DNA from: Ignavibacteriales bacterium
GTDB lineage: Bacteria > Bacteroidota > Ignavibacteria > Ignavibacteriales > Melioribacteraceae
Reading direction: 5' to 3'
Assembly: GCA_020061355.1 (NCBI GenBank)
Contig: JAGUYK010000015.1
Coordinates: 124,001-188,000 of the forward strand
DNA length: 64,000 nucleotides
Shown: piece after piece, positions 1 through 10,184 of the stretch
How the letters are laid out: every line of letters begins with the position of its first letter
Numbering within the stretch: position 1 is the stretch's first letter
Made by a program: the position numbers and the translations under genes
Notes under the pieces: generated by a model
Seen by the model: the letters and a program-made list of their open reading frames with translations, nothing else
Database searches by the model: none
What the model was told of the DNA's origin: nothing

Positions 1-2
1 AA

Positions 3-434
3 AGGATTGGCATTGGCTTATTGCTCACGTTGAAAAGTGGTTACACAATAACAGCAGATTATTTATTTCAGCCTTTTAGCAAATTACTAACCGGTGGAAA
101 ATCTTTTAATAATATGAGAGATTTAACAAAGTATAGTCTTGGGGTTGAATACCGGAATCCCGAACCTAGATCACAATCATTTTGGGAACAGGTGATGTTG
201 AGAGGAGGTTTAAGTTACGAACAGACTCAATATTCCATTAATGGAAATGGGATCGACCAGATTTCATTGTATACAGGTTTTTCAATGTGGTTAGGTTTTG
301 ACAATACAATAGATATTGGTTTACAGGTTGGCAAGAGAGGTACAAAGGATAATAATTTATTAGGTGAAAGTTTTTATAAATTTTCCATAACTTTGAGTAT
401 CGGTGAACTTTGGTTTATCCGGACTGAAAGATAA
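3..434 (+). CDS. Outer-membrane beta-barrel protein, C-terminal part (5' end outside window)
   Basis: The reading frame is open from the first bases, so the real start lies upstream and only about 143 residues are seen. The visible part alternates polar and hydrophobic residues in short strands and ends in a strand-like stretch (SITLSIGELWFIRTER), which fits the last strands of a beta-barrel outer-membrane protein of Bacteroidota type. A phrase like SLGVEYRN is typical of such porin-like transport or secretion proteins. No exact family can be given. The next gene follows after 20 bp and has a signal peptide, so the two may be co-transcribed envelope genes. Confidence 0.5.
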   Translation, partial: RIGIGLLLTLKSGYTITADYLFQPFSKLLTGGKSFNNMRDLTKYSLGVEYRNPEPRSQSFWEQVMLRGGLSYEQTQYSINGNGIDQISLYTGFSMWLGFDNTIDIGLQVGKRGTKDNNLLGESFYKFSITLSIGELWFIRTER

Positions 435-454
435 ATAACAGAAGGAACTTAAAA

Positions 455-1690
455 TTGAAACGTCAACTACTATTTTTTACTTTGATGATTGGATTTGCGT
501 TCAATATAATTTTAAAAGCGCAGAACGATCAGGTAACATTCAGTCTGTTTTATGAATACCATAAAAATAAAGATTTTGTGAGTGCGATTGATTATGGTTG
601 GCAGGTTGTTAATGGTGATCCGTCACCCTGGTTACGATATAAAATTTTCCCCAAGATGGAAGAAATTCTTTGGTATTTACATGATAGCTCTAAAGTAACA
701 GATCAGGGGAAAATAGCTATTAAAGATACTATGATGTATTTCTATGATCGGGCCATTAAATATGAGCCGAACTTAGAAGGATATTATACTGCTCGAAAGG
801 CATATGTTAAGGAGGTTTGGATCAAATCTAACCCTTCTGAGATTGTTCCTCTTTATGAACATGCAATTTCAAAAGATCCTGATCTGGATAACTTTTATAA
901 GGATCGATTAGGAGTTCTTTATGTTGCCAATGCATCAGATGAAAATGATTACAAGTTGAAAGCATTGGATCTGTACTCCAAGCTCGCGGAAGCAGAGCCC
1001 GATAATCAACTTTGGAATCAGAAGCTTGAAACAATTGCAGAAAATATTGATGAATTAGTTACAATTACAAAAAAATCCTGGGAGTTTGATAAAGAGAATC
1101 TTGAAAAAGCTTGGAAATATGCATCGACATGTATGAGAGCGCAGGATTATGAACAGGCAAGAATCCCACTCGAGTTTTTAACTGCAAACGCACCCGAAGT
1201 TATTAATTACTGGAAGCAGTTGGCAAGTGTTTACGAAAAGCAAGATTTGAACGATAAAGCAATTAATGCTTATAAAAAATTAATTGAACTACAACCTGAT
1301 AATCGTGATAATTTTCTTAATCTCGCCCTAGTGTATAAAAGAATTGAACAATTATCAGTTTCCAGAACTTATCTTCAAAGAGCAATGAAGGCTGATCCCA
1401 ATTGGGATTATCCGGTTTTTATTGAAGCACAACTTTATGAACAAGGTGCGCGTGCGTGCGAGTTTGATTTTATGGCTAAGTGTGTTTATCTGCTTGCTGT
1501 TAATTCTTACCGGAAAGCAGCATATATGGGTGGACAGTTTTCTTCAACTTCATCAGAAAGAGTTAAAGCACTTCAAAATTCTGTGCCAACTAAAGAAGAT
1601 TACTTTTTCAGGAAACTGAAGTCCGGTGATGTAATCAAAATCGAGGGTCCATGTTATTCCTGGATCGATAGAAGTGTGAGCGTTCCTTAA
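455..1690 (+). CDS. TPR-repeat envelope protein
   Basis: The 411-residue product begins with a signal peptide (MKRQLLFFTLMIGFAFNII, then a cleavage-like region ending KAQ). Several tetratricopeptide-like helix pairs follow, the clearest near residues 255-315 (INAYKKLIELQPDNRDNFLNLA, read as A-x-x-x-Y-x-x-x-x-x-x-P). TPR proteins act as scaffolds for protein complexes; here the partner is unknown, though the upstream barrel protein is a candidate. The start is TTG at 455, preceded by a good ribosome site (GAAGGAA). One Cys-rich stretch (RACEFDFMAKCVYLL) near residue 335 is unusual for a TPR protein. The repeat assignment is fairly safe; the role is not. Confidence 0.65.
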   Translation: MKRQLLFFTLMIGFAFNIILKAQNDQVTFSLFYEYHKNKDFVSAIDYGWQVVNGDPSPWLRYKIFPKMEEILWYLHDSSKVTDQGKIAIKDTMMYFYDRAIKYEPNLEGYYTARKAYVKEVWIKSNPSEIVPLYEHAISKDPDLDNFYKDRLGVLYVANASDENDYKLKALDLYSKLAEAEPDNQLWNQKLETIAENIDELVTITKKSWEFDKENLEKAWKYASTCMRAQDYEQARIPLEFLTANAPEVINYWKQLASVYEKQDLNDKAINAYKKLIELQPDNRDNFLNLALVYKRIEQLSVSRTYLQRAMKADPNWDYPVFIEAQLYEQGARACEFDFMAKCVYLLAVNSYRKAAYMGGQFSSTSSERVKALQNSVPTKEDYFFRKLKSGDVIKIEGPCYSWIDRSVSVP

Positions 1691-1725
1691 TTGATATTAT
1701 GTTGTTGAAATAAATTTAGGTTCTT

Positions 1726-3027
1726 ATGCAAAATTATCTTTTCGCTGATCCGGAAGTATTGAATGTCTCACGGCTGGAGCTAAACCGGCAAGAGACCCAC
1801 CTCGAATTAATTGCTTCAGAAAATTTTGTGAGTCCGGCTGTTCTTCAGGCAGCCGGTTCTGTTTTAACGAACAAATATGCTGAAGGATATCCCGGAAAAA
1901 GATACTACGGAGGTTGCGAATTTGTTGATATAGCCGAGGATATTGCACGCGATCGTTTAAAGAGATTATTTGGAGCAGAATATGTAAACGTTCAACCTCA
2001 CAGCGGTTCACAAGCTAATATGGCTGTTTACATGGCTTTACTTAAACCCGGTGATACTATTCTTGGTTTAAGCCTGGATCATGGCGGTCATTTAACTCAT
2101 GGTTCACATGTGAATTTCTCCGGTCAAATTTATAAAGCCATTCCTTATACTCTTAACAGAGAAACAAAATTATTGGATTATAATTTAGTTGAGGATTTAG
2201 CGAAGAAAGAAAAACCAAAGTTGATTGTGATGGGTGCAAGTGCATATTCACGTGATTGGGATTACGCAAAGTTTAGAGAAATTGCCGATAAAGTTGGTGC
2301 ATTATTGATGTGCGATATGGCTCATCCGGCAGGTTTAATTGCAAAAGGATTGTTAAACAATCCTTTACCTTATTGCGATGTTATTACATCCACAACTCAT
2401 AAAACTCTTCGAGGTCCTCGCGGCGGTGTTATCCTTGTCGGTAAAGATAAAGAAAATCCGATGGGTATTAAAACGATGAAAGGAGATCGCCTGAAATTAA
2501 TGTCGGAAGTTTTGGATGGAATGGTAATGCCAGGAATTCAGGGGGGGCCATTGATGCATATTATAATGGCAAAAGCAGTTGCCTTTGGTGAAGCTCTTCA
2601 AGATTCATTTGCCGATTATACAAAACACATTATTAAAAATGCCAAAACACTTGCAAATGAATTGAGCACTTTAGGTTACGATATTGTCTCAGGTGGTACT
2701 GATAATCATTTGATGCTTATTGATCTTACAAAAAAAGAATTAAGCGGAAAGAAAATTGAGAATGCACTAGGTGCTGCTGCGATTACAGTGAATAAAAATA
2801 TGATCCCATTTGACACAAAAAGTCCATTTGTTACAAGTGGGATAAGAATAGGTACACCGGCGGTCACGACAAGAGGTATGAAAGAGAATGAAATGAAACT
2901 GATTGCTCAGTTTATTGATAAGGCAATTAGGAATTCTGAAAATGAAGGTGAATTAAAATCAATCCGAAGAGAAGTCGGTGAGCTTTGTTCAAAATTCCCT
3001 CTTTACCCCAACCTTCAAAATAATTAA
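1726..3027 (+). CDS. glyA: Serine hydroxymethyltransferase
   Basis: This cytoplasmic PLP enzyme interconverts serine and glycine and supplies 5,10-methylene-tetrahydrofolate. The 433-residue length is normal for the family. Visible signatures are [17 protein letters not shown] near the N-terminus, the substrate region [14 protein letters not shown], and the PLP-lysine site [13 protein letters not shown] near residue 225-237. The C-terminal half has the [12 protein letters not shown] motif that marks true GlyA. It is followed closely by tatC (8 bp), so the two are likely in one transcript although functionally unrelated. Confidence 0.96.
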   Translation: MQNYLFADPEVLNVSRLELNRQETHLELIASENFVSPAVLQAAGSVLTNKYAEGYPGKRYYGGCEFVDIAEDIARDRLKRLFGAEYVNVQPHSGSQANMAVYMALLKPGDTILGLSLDHGGHLTHGSHVNFSGQIYKAIPYTLNRETKLLDYNLVEDLAKKEKPKLIVMGASAYSRDWDYAKFREIADKVGALLMCDMAHPAGLIAKGLLNNPLPYCDVITSTTHKTLRGPRGGVILVGKDKENPMGIKTMKGDRLKLMSEVLDGMVMPGIQGGPLMHIIMAKAVAFGEALQDSFADYTKHIIKNAKTLANELSTLGYDIVSGGTDNHLMLIDLTKKELSGKKIENALGAAAITVNKNMIPFDTKSPFVTSGIRIGTPAVTTRGMKENEMKLIAQFIDKAIRNSENEGELKSIRREVGELCSKFPLYPNLQNN

Positions 3028-3035
3028 GTGTTGAT

Positions 3036-3791
3036 GTGAGCCAGAAGGGAAAATCTCATTCCAATAATTCCGGTGAAAGGGAAATTGAAATGACATTCCT
3101 CGAACACCTTGAAGAACTGAGGTGGAGGATTATTTATGCTTTAATCGGAATTGTGATCGGAACTATTGCGGCCTGGATATTTATCGATTTTTTCATTGAC
3201 CAGATCTTACTTATCCCTGCAAAGAAAGCAAATTTTAATTTACAAAATCTTCGCCCTTTCGGACAGCTATTCTTATACTTTGAAGTTGCTATAATAATTG
3301 GTCTGATATTAAGCTTACCGAATATTGTATATCAAATCTGGAAATTTATTTCACCCGCTTTACGCGAAAATGAAAAAAAATATATTTCGGCAATTGTAGT
3401 TTTCACAACTGTCTGCTTTCTAATAGGAGTTGTGTTTGCTTACTTTATAATGCTTCCGCTAACATTAAAATTTGCAGCACAGTTTGGTTCACAGGATATA
3501 GTTAATAATTTTGCTATTGACGAGTATCTCTCGATTATTCTAAGTGTTATTCTTGGTGCGGGACTTGTTTTTGAACTTCCTATGCTTTCTTTTTTTCTAT
3601 CGAAGATTGGAATACTTACACCCTCCATTATGCGCAGATATAGACGTCATTCAATTGTCACAATTTTAATACTTGCTGCTATATTAACACCCGGTACGGA
3701 TCCTGTTTCTCAGGTGCTTTTAGCCATTCCGTTGGTTTTCTTATATGAAATAAGTATTTTAGTTTCAAAAATATTTCAAAAGAAAGATTGA
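3036..3791 (+). CDS. tatC: Twin-arginine translocase subunit TatC
   Basis: TatC is the membrane receptor that recognises twin-arginine signal peptides and exports folded proteins. The 251 residues contain about six membrane segments and the family signature EMTFLEHLEELRWRI at the N-terminus, with the conserved F-x-x-P-A-L-R-E-N-E loop (KFISPALRENEKKY). The start is GTG at 3036. The gene sits about 2 kb upstream of actB, whose product carries an SRRKF Tat motif, so a substrate of this machinery is encoded nearby. tatA/tatB are not in the window. Confidence 0.95.
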   Translation: MSQKGKSHSNNSGEREIEMTFLEHLEELRWRIIYALIGIVIGTIAAWIFIDFFIDQILLIPAKKANFNLQNLRPFGQLFLYFEVAIIIGLILSLPNIVYQIWKFISPALRENEKKYISAIVVFTTVCFLIGVVFAYFIMLPLTLKFAAQFGSQDIVNNFAIDEYLSIILSVILGAGLVFELPMLSFFLSKIGILTPSIMRRYRRHSIVTILILAAILTPGTDPVSQVLLAIPLVFLYEISILVSKIFQKKD

Positions 3792-4768
3792 AAATAAATT
3801 CACTCTCCGAAATTACTCATCTAATCTCTAATGAACTTGAACAGTTTAACGGATTGTTTAAGCAATCATTAAAATCAAAAGTTGGACTGGTAGATTTAGT
3901 AACCCGTTATATCTTGAAACAAAAAGGTAAAAAGGTCAGACCCGTTTTAGTTTTGTTTTCGAGCAAACTTGCCGGCGGTATTAATGAAAGGAGCTATCGC
4001 GGGGCCAAACTTGTTGAATTACTACATACTGCTACACTGGTTCACGATGATGTTGTTGATAATGCAGAAACAAGAAGAAGTTTCCCGTCGATTAATGCGG
4101 TATGGAAAAACAAAGTAGCCGTGTTAATGGGTGATTATCTTCTTGCACGGGGTTTAATGCTTGCTGTTGAAGGTAATGATTTCGATTTCCTTGGTGTCAT
4201 TACCAATACAGTTAAAAGAATGTCTGAAGGTGAATTGCTGCAAATAAGCAAGACAAGAAAACTCGATAACGATGAAGAAACCTATTTTAAGATTATTTCA
4301 GATAAAACCGCTTCCTTATTAACCACTTGCTGCGAAATTGGTGCACGGGCGGCAACAAATGATGAGCAGAAAATTGCAGCTCTAAAAAATTACGGTGAAA
4401 ACCTTGGGATAGCATTTCAAATACGTGATGATATTCTGGATTATATTGGTACTTCTAAATTATTTGGTAAACCGCTTGGCGGAGATATAAAAGAAAAAAA
4501 ACTTACCCTACCGTTAATCTATGCTCTCAAAAATTCTTCACAAAATGATTCAAAACAAATTATCAGGCTAATAAGAAACGGTGGAAAAAAATTAAACGTT
4601 AAAGATGTGATCGAATTTGTTCAGAGAAATGGCGGAATAGTTTACGCCGAAAAAACCTCAAAGGACTTTGCGCAGAAAGCTATTGATAGTTTAAAAATAT
4701 TTAACGAAAGCGAAGTCCGGTCTGCGCTCGAATCTCTTGTAAGTTTTGTTGTAGATCGTAACAGTTAA
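3788..4768 (+). CDS. Polyprenyl (octaprenyl-type) diphosphate synthase
   Basis: The enzyme extends isoprenoid chains by condensing isopentenyl diphosphate with allylic diphosphates; in this setting the product is probably the side chain of menaquinone, the quinone used by the respiratory operon just downstream. The two Asp-rich metal motifs are present: HDDVVDNAETRR (around residue 85) and QIRDDILDYIG (around residue 215), plus the conserved GKKVRPVL region. Length (326) is normal. The start is a TTG overlapping the tatC stop. Chain length cannot be read with confidence from the sequence. Confidence 0.9.
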   Translation: MKINSLSEITHLISNELEQFNGLFKQSLKSKVGLVDLVTRYILKQKGKKVRPVLVLFSSKLAGGINERSYRGAKLVELLHTATLVHDDVVDNAETRRSFPSINAVWKNKVAVLMGDYLLARGLMLAVEGNDFDFLGVITNTVKRMSEGELLQISKTRKLDNDEETYFKIISDKTASLLTTCCEIGARAATNDEQKIAALKNYGENLGIAFQIRDDILDYIGTSKLFGKPLGGDIKEKKLTLPLIYALKNSSQNDSKQIIRLIRNGGKKLNVKDVIEFVQRNGGIVYAEKTSKDFAQKAIDSLKIFNESEVRSALESLVSFVVDRNS

Positions 4769-4857
4769 TTAATATCAAAAGGTCTTTTACGGTTGTAATT
4801 TTCTAATTTTTTGTTAAGAAATTTTTTTTGTTTTTTGGTTGCATTTCTTATTTTAGC

Positions 4858-4884
4858 CCGTGGAATTTTAGAAAAATTCTACGG
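4858..4884. repeat. 12-bp-stem hairpin in the gap before the respiratory operon
   Basis: Two 12-base arms (CCGTGGAATTTT and AAAATTCTACGG) pair perfectly apart from one G-U, around a 3-base loop AGA. It lies in the 219-bp gap between the polyprenyl synthase and actA. It is not followed by a T-run on the + strand, so it is less like a terminator than like a dispersed palindromic element. The rest of this gap (4769-4987) is AT-rich with T-tracts and no gene; it must hold the promoter of the respiratory operon, but no box is obvious. Confidence 0.6.
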
Positions 4885-4987
4885 CATGTCTTAATTAAAA
4901 TAATCTAACAAATCTGGAAATTAAAAGTCATTTGAAGAAGTTAAACCGGATTTCATACTAAGAAGGGACTGTTATTATAGGTATTAA

Positions 4988-5557
4988 ATGAAAAAGACTG
5001 TTCTTGATTATGCACTTAAAATACGCCTACCTTTAACTTTATTTGTAATTGCTACAACATTTGTTTTAACATATTATATATCAAGACCTGAAAGAGACGG
5101 AATTGGTTACGCACCAGAACAACCAATTAAGTTTTCTCATAAACTTCATGCCGGTGCTATGGCAATTGATTGTCAATATTGCCATACCGATGTTGCTAAA
5201 GGCAGGCACGCTACTATCCCTTCAGTTAATGTCTGTATGAACTGCCATTCTGTTGCCCGTAAAGATAAACCTGAAATTATAAAGCTTACTCAATACTATG
5301 AAGAAGGTAAACCAATTCTCTGGAAGAGGATTCATAAAGTACCCGATTATGCTTATTTCAACCATAGTGTTCATGTGAATAAAGGAATTGATTGTGCAAG
5401 CTGCCATGGTGACTTAAAGGAGATGGAAGTTGTAAGTCAGGTTAGACAATTTACAATGAATGCATGTTTGGATTGTCACAGAGAGCCGCATAAAAATTTA
5501 CCTTATTTAGAAAAAGTTAATATTGGACCGGAAAACTGTGCAGCATGTCACCGCTAA
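4988..5557 (+). CDS. actA: Alternative complex III subunit ActA, pentahaem cytochrome c
   Basis: ActA is a periplasmic multihaem subunit of alternative complex III, the quinol:electron-acceptor oxidoreductase that replaces cytochrome bc1 in many Bacteroidota. The 189 residues start with one membrane anchor (residues ~12-30), then contain exactly five CxxCH haem sites: CQYCH, CMNCH, CASCH, CLDCH and CAACH. Extra histidines (FSHKLHAG, FNHSVHV) are positioned as distal haem ligands, as in the cytochrome c7/c3 fold. It opens the operon actA-(small gene)-actB-actC-actDE-actF. Confidence 0.93.
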   Translation: MKKTVLDYALKIRLPLTLFVIATTFVLTYYISRPERDGIGYAPEQPIKFSHKLHAGAMAIDCQYCHTDVAKGRHATIPSVNVCMNCHSVARKDKPEIIKLTQYYEEGKPILWKRIHKVPDYAYFNHSVHVNKGIDCASCHGDLKEMEVVSQVRQFTMNACLDCHREPHKNLPYLEKVNIGPENCAACHR

Positions 5558-5575
5558 TCGATATGAGGAATAATT

Positions 5576-5752
5576 ATGGAAATTAAAAAGTATTCTCGAA
5601 AAAGTTTTGTTAGTAAAGTTGGCAAAAGTACTTTTTATACCGCTTTAGCTTCGGTATTGCCCATAAAATTTTTATCATCTAAGAATTTTATTAGGAATAG
5701 AGTTGATATACATATTCATCCTTATGCAGTTAAAAGAAATAACAAGGTTTAG
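5576..5752 (+). CDS. 58-residue Tat-signal-like small protein between actA and actB
   Basis: A short open frame with ATG at 5576 and a ribosome site GAGGAA just upstream fills the gap between actA (18 bp away) and actB (3 bp away). The product begins MEIKKYSRKSFVSKVGKS and continues with a hydrophobic stretch FYTALASVLPIKFL, which looks like a twin-arginine signal with RK in place of RR. The tail RVDIHIHPYAVKRNNKV is basic. The tight spacing on both sides and the Tat-like layout, shared with the N-terminus of ActB, argue that it is a real gene of the complex. No known family is recognised. It could be an accessory or assembly subunit. Confidence 0.62.
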   Translation: MEIKKYSRKSFVSKVGKSTFYTALASVLPIKFLSSKNFIRNRVDIHIHPYAVKRNNKV

Positions 5753-5755
5753 CAA

Positions 5756-8700
5756 ATGAATGATAACCGTAATTCAAACGATATGAAAAAAGATTTTTGG
5801 AAAAGTATTAAAGACTATAATGATGATCCGGAGGTACTTGAAGTAAAAGCCAATGAATTCATGGAAGGAGTTACCGATGATTTTGATGAATCGAAACTTT
5901 CAGGCATTTCAAGAAGGAAATTCATTGCACTTTTATCTGCTTCAACGGCATTTGCTGCAACAGCATGTACAGATTATCGTGATAAAGGGGAAATTGTTCC
6001 ATATAACAAGAGACCTGAAGAGATTTTAACGGGTAAAGCTAACTATTATGCTTCAACATGTACCGGCTGTTCGCAATCATGCGGTATTTTAGTAAAAACA
6101 CGCGAAGGCAGACCAATAAAAATTGATGGTAATCCCGATCACCCTATAAATAACGGTAAAACTTGTGCAAAGGGTCAGGCAAGTATTTTGAATCTTTATG
6201 ATCCAGAACGTTTAAAATATCCGATGATACAAGGTAGAAGATCAGATTGGAAAAATGTTGATCAGGAAATTATTTCACAACTTAATGATTCTAAAAAATT
6301 AAATAAAGAAATATCTATTGTAACCGGCACTCTGGTTTCACCTGCAATGAAAAAACTTTTTGATGATTTCACTTCCCAATATCCGAATACAAAAGTTTAC
6401 CAGATTGGTCTAGTGTCCGATCAAATTAGAAGAGAAGCCTGGTTAGAATCTTATGGAAGTTACGATTATCCGGCAATTAAATTTGAAGAAGCGACTATAA
6501 TACTTTCTCTTGATTCAGATTTTCTCGGTAATGAAGGTAGCTTCATAGAAAATATGCAGAAGTACACTAAGAAGAGAGAAGTTATTGATAAAGTTAGTTT
6601 TAACAGACTCTATGTTGCTGAAGGCAGAATGAGTGTAACCGGTGCTATGGCAGATTACAGAATTAGTATTTCACCCGATTTACAATATCAATTTGTATTG
6701 ATGTTGATGGGAGAGTTGATCAAATCTGGCTCTGCAATTAATCTAAGTAATGATATTCTGTCAAAAATTAATAGTGTATCCGGTGATTTAAAAATTGATA
6801 AAACAAAAGTTGCCCATCTTCTTAAAGATCTGAATTCTAACCGCGGCAAATCGATTATTTACGCAGGCGACACACTTTCCAATGATGTTCATGTTGCTGT
6901 TAATTTACTAAATGAAATTTTAGGAAATACCACTTTATATGATTATTCCTCTTCATTTAAATCCTTAATGCATTACGCTAAGGCTGAAGAGTTGTCGCAA
7001 TTAGTTGATTCGATGAATAATGATAAGGTTGGTGTTGTTATCCATTTAGATTCGAATCCTGTTTTTACACTCCCGGCTGATTTTGGTTATGAGTCTGCTC
7101 TAAAAAAAGTTACCGCCACTATTTCACTAACAGAAGCAGTAAACGAAACATCAACACTTTGCAAGTATGCATTGCCTATCAATAATCAACTTGAAAGTTG
7201 GGGCGATGCAAATTATCGTTCTAGTGTTTATAGTCTTCAGCAGCCGGTAATTGCACCAATATTTGATACAAGACAAAAAGAAGCCGTAATGCTAACCTGG
7301 ATTTCAGGTGAACCATCTACATATAAAGATGATGTTTATCATAAATACCTGATGAGCTATTTTAATAATAGTGCCTATTCAAAAAGAAATAGACTCTCGG
7401 ATGAAAAATCATTTTGGTATTCAGCATTACATGATGGCGTGATTTCTTACGAAGAAGAGATTCAAAGATCAAGTTTTAGATTAAACTCATTTATAAATAC
7501 AAAACAAGATTTTCAAAGTAATGGTTATACTGTTCACTTGACTGAAAGTTATTTTGTAGGTGACGGAAGATTTGCTAATAACGGATGGCTTCATGAAGTT
7601 CCTCACCCGATTAATAAGATTACCTGGGATAATTATGCTTCAATTTCACCGGCACTTGCTAAAGAACTTAATGTAGAGATGAATGATTTAATTGAAATAA
7701 GTTCAGAAGGTAAAACCCTAACCTTACCGGTTTTAGTTCAACCCGGTATGGCGGATAAAACAATTAACATTGAGTTAGGATATGGAAGGACTGTAGTTGG
7801 TGATGTTGGTAATAATGTTGGATTCAATGCAATAGGTTTAATGACTAAAAATTATTCTTCATCTCCATTTGTTAATAATAATGTCTCTATTTCAAAAGTT
7901 AACGGGAAGCATAAACTTGTGTCTACACAAGAACACCATTCCTTAGACGATACATTTGTAAAAGATTTTCACAGAATCAGAAAAATTATTCAAGAGGGGA
8001 CTGTTGAAGAATATAACAATGACCCTCATTTCCTGCATCACGAAAAACATGAAGTCTTCGGAATTACAAGAGAGCATAAATATACCGGCGTTAAATGGGC
8101 GATGTCTATTGACTTGAACAAATGTACAAGTTGTACTGCCTGTATAACCTCATGTAATGTAGAGAATAATATTCCTGTAGTTGGCAAGGATCAGGTAGAG
8201 AGAGGAAGAGAAATGCACTGGATGAGATTGGATAGGTATTACTCGGGAACACCTGAAGACCCGATTATAAGCAATCAGCCTATGCTCTGCCAGCACTGTG
8301 ATAATGCTCCTTGTGAAAATGTATGTCCTGTTAACGCAACAAATCATAGTCCCGATGGATTGAATCAGATGGCATATAACCGATGCGTAGGTACAAGGTA
8401 TTGTTCCAACAACTGTCCGTATAAAGTAAGACGATATAACTTCTTCGATTTCCGCGATCACTTTGAAGATGAGTATTATCAAAATAATTTGACAGCATTG
8501 ATAAACAATCCTGAAGTAACGGTCAGGTCACGTGGTGTTATGGAAAAATGTACTTTCTGTGTTCAAAGGATTATGGAAGCCCGTTCAGATGCAATTGCTG
8601 AAGGTCGAGAATTGAAAGGTGCGGATGTTGTTACAGCATGTCAGCAGGCATGTCCTACTAATGCTATTGTTTTCGGAGATGCAAATGATCCTGAATCGAG

Positions 8701-8815
8701 AATTTCGAAATTGAGAAAACATAATCTTGCCTATCACGTATTGGAAGAATTAAATATAAAACCAAACGTTACTTATATAGCAAAACTAAGAAATACTCAT
8801 CCGGAGGAAAATTAG
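5756..8815 (+). CDS. actB: Alternative complex III subunit ActB (molybdopterin-like plus Fe-S domains)
   Basis: This 1019-residue protein fuses a domain homologous to molybdopterin oxidoreductases (residues ~95-690) with an iron-sulphur ferredoxin domain of the NrfC/PsrB type (~760-1010). The N-terminus has a Tat motif SRRKFIALL ending in a lipobox-like ATAC, so a lipid anchor is possible. The first domain keeps a Cys cluster (CTGCSQSC...CAKG). The Fe-S domain has four Cys groups: [35 protein letters not shown] and CTFC...CQQAC, enough for four clusters. In characterised complexes this subunit carries electrons but has no molybdenum cofactor. actC starts on the last base of its stop codon. 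Confidence 0.95.
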   Translation: MNDNRNSNDMKKDFWKSIKDYNDDPEVLEVKANEFMEGVTDDFDESKLSGISRRKFIALLSASTAFAATACTDYRDKGEIVPYNKRPEEILTGKANYYASTCTGCSQSCGILVKTREGRPIKIDGNPDHPINNGKTCAKGQASILNLYDPERLKYPMIQGRRSDWKNVDQEIISQLNDSKKLNKEISIVTGTLVSPAMKKLFDDFTSQYPNTKVYQIGLVSDQIRREAWLESYGSYDYPAIKFEEATIILSLDSDFLGNEGSFIENMQKYTKKREVIDKVSFNRLYVAEGRMSVTGAMADYRISISPDLQYQFVLMLMGELIKSGSAINLSNDILSKINSVSGDLKIDKTKVAHLLKDLNSNRGKSIIYAGDTLSNDVHVAVNLLNEILGNTTLYDYSSSFKSLMHYAKAEELSQLVDSMNNDKVGVVIHLDSNPVFTLPADFGYESALKKVTATISLTEAVNETSTLCKYALPINNQLESWGDANYRSSVYSLQQPVIAPIFDTRQKEAVMLTWISGEPSTYKDDVYHKYLMSYFNNSAYSKRNRLSDEKSFWYSALHDGVISYEEEIQRSSFRLNSFINTKQDFQSNGYTVHLTESYFVGDGRFANNGWLHEVPHPINKITWDNYASISPALAKELNVEMNDLIEISSEGKTLTLPVLVQPGMADKTINIELGYGRTVVGDVGNNVGFNAIGLMTKNYSSSPFVNNNVSISKVNGKHKLVSTQEHHSLDDTFVKDFHRIRKIIQEGTVEEYNNDPHFLHHEKHEVFGITREHKYTGVKWAMSIDLNKCTSCTACITSCNVENNIPVVGKDQVERGREMHWMRLDRYYSGTPEDPIISNQPMLCQHCDNAPCENVCPVNATNHSPDGLNQMAYNRCVGTRYCSNNCPYKVRRYNFFDFRDHFEDEYYQNNLTALINNPEVTVRSRGVMEKCTFCVQRIMEARSDAIAEGRELKGADVVTACQQACPTNAIVFGDANDPESRISKLRKHNLAYHVLEELNIKPNVTYIAKLRNTHPEEN

Positions 8816-10182
8816 TGAGTGTTGTTGATCATACCAAGGAATTATCCGTTGTAGAAGGGAAACCTGCTTTACGTTCCCTTGATGATCTTATTTCCAAACC
8901 GTTAGAAACGAAACCGGATAAGAAATTTTTCATAGCGCTTTCCATTACACTTTCTATGATGGGACTTTTTGTTATTGGACTTGGTTTGACTTTTTGGTAC
9001 GGCGTTGGAATGTGGGGTAATAATAATCCGGTTGGATGGGCATTCGATATTGTTAACTTTGTTTTCTGGGTTGGTATCGGTCATGCCGGTACATTGATTT
9101 CTGCAATTCTTTTCTTATTCAGACAAAAGTGGAGAACCGGAATTGCAAGGTTTGCAGAAGGAATGACAATCTTTGCGGTTATGACTGCATTGTTATTCCC
9201 ATTAATTCACGTTGGTCGTCCCTGGTTAGATGGATGGTTAATGCCTTATCCAAATCAACACGGATTATGGGTTAATTTTACTTCACCTTTATTATGGGAC
9301 GTATTTGCAGTCTCAACATATTTTATTGTTTCGCTTATTTTCTGGTATGTGGGTCTAATTCCAGATTTTGCAACTTTACGAGAAAGAACTTCAACGAAAA
9401 TTAAAAAAGCAGTTTATTCCACTTTCAGTTTGGGTTGGAGATTTTCCAATCGTCATTGGCAGCATTACGAAATGGTTTATCTAATTCTAGCCGGTTTTGC
9501 AACCCCGCTGGTTCTTTCTGTACATACAATAGTTAGTTTCGACTTTGCAGTTTCAATATTACCCGGATGGCATACAACAATATTTCCACCTTACTTTGTT
9601 GCAGGCGCCGTATTCTCAGGTTTCGCAATGGTACAGAATGTTCTAATTTTTGTTCGGAAGATATTCAATTACGAACATATCATTACTTTAGACACTCTCG
9701 AAAAGATGAACAAGATAATGCTTGTTACAGGTTCAATGGTTGGGTATGCGTATGCGATGGAATTTTTTATTGCATGGTACAGCGGTGTTCAACCGGAACA
9801 GTTTACGTTTCTTAATAGAGCATTTGGCCCATATGCATGGGCTTATTGGATAATGGTTTCCTGTAATGTTATTACTCCTCAATTATTCTGGTTTAAGAAA
9901 ATTAGAAGATCGATACCTATAATGTTTGTCGTTGCTGTTTTTGTAAATGTTGGTATGTGGTTCGAAAGATTTGTTATTGTTGTTACCTCGTTATCAAGAG
10001 ATTATTTACCGTCAAGCTGGGCTTATTATACACCGACTTATGTTGATTTTATGATACTGATCGGAAGCTTTGGATTCTTCTTCACCTGGATTTTATTATT
10101 CACTAAAGCATTGCCAGTTGTATCAATTGCAGAAGTTAAAGCAGTTGTTGATGATGCACAACCTTCTCATAAGGGTCATTAA
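8815..10182 (+). CDS. actC: Alternative complex III subunit ActC (NrfD/PsrC-type quinol-binding membrane subunit)
   Basis: The 455-residue protein has around ten membrane segments and the NrfD-family features, for example [19 protein letters not shown] near residue 82 and [19 protein letters not shown] near 220. ActC holds the quinol site facing the Fe-S chain of ActB. The GTG start overlaps the actB stop, which implies translational coupling. The conserved His and acidic residues in the early helices ([15 protein letters not shown]) match the place where quinol is oxidised in related structures; that assignment is from family knowledge. Confidence 0.94.
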   Translation: MSVVDHTKELSVVEGKPALRSLDDLISKPLETKPDKKFFIALSITLSMMGLFVIGLGLTFWYGVGMWGNNNPVGWAFDIVNFVFWVGIGHAGTLISAILFLFRQKWRTGIARFAEGMTIFAVMTALLFPLIHVGRPWLDGWLMPYPNQHGLWVNFTSPLLWDVFAVSTYFIVSLIFWYVGLIPDFATLRERTSTKIKKAVYSTFSLGWRFSNRHWQHYEMVYLILAGFATPLVLSVHTIVSFDFAVSILPGWHTTIFPPYFVAGAVFSGFAMVQNVLIFVRKIFNYEHIITLDTLEKMNKIMLVTGSMVGYAYAMEFFIAWYSGVQPEQFTFLNRAFGPYAWAYWIMVSCNVITPQLFWFKKIRRSIPIMFVVAVFVNVGMWFERFVIVVTSLSRDYLPSSWAYYTPTYVDFMILIGSFGFFFTWILLFTKALPVVSIAEVKAVVDDAQPSHKGH

Positions 10183-10184
10183 GA

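Noticed and set aside
8150..8482. 110-codon open frame on the - strand inside actB
   Set aside because: Overlaps the Cys-rich Fe-S domain of actB, which is clearly the real gene.
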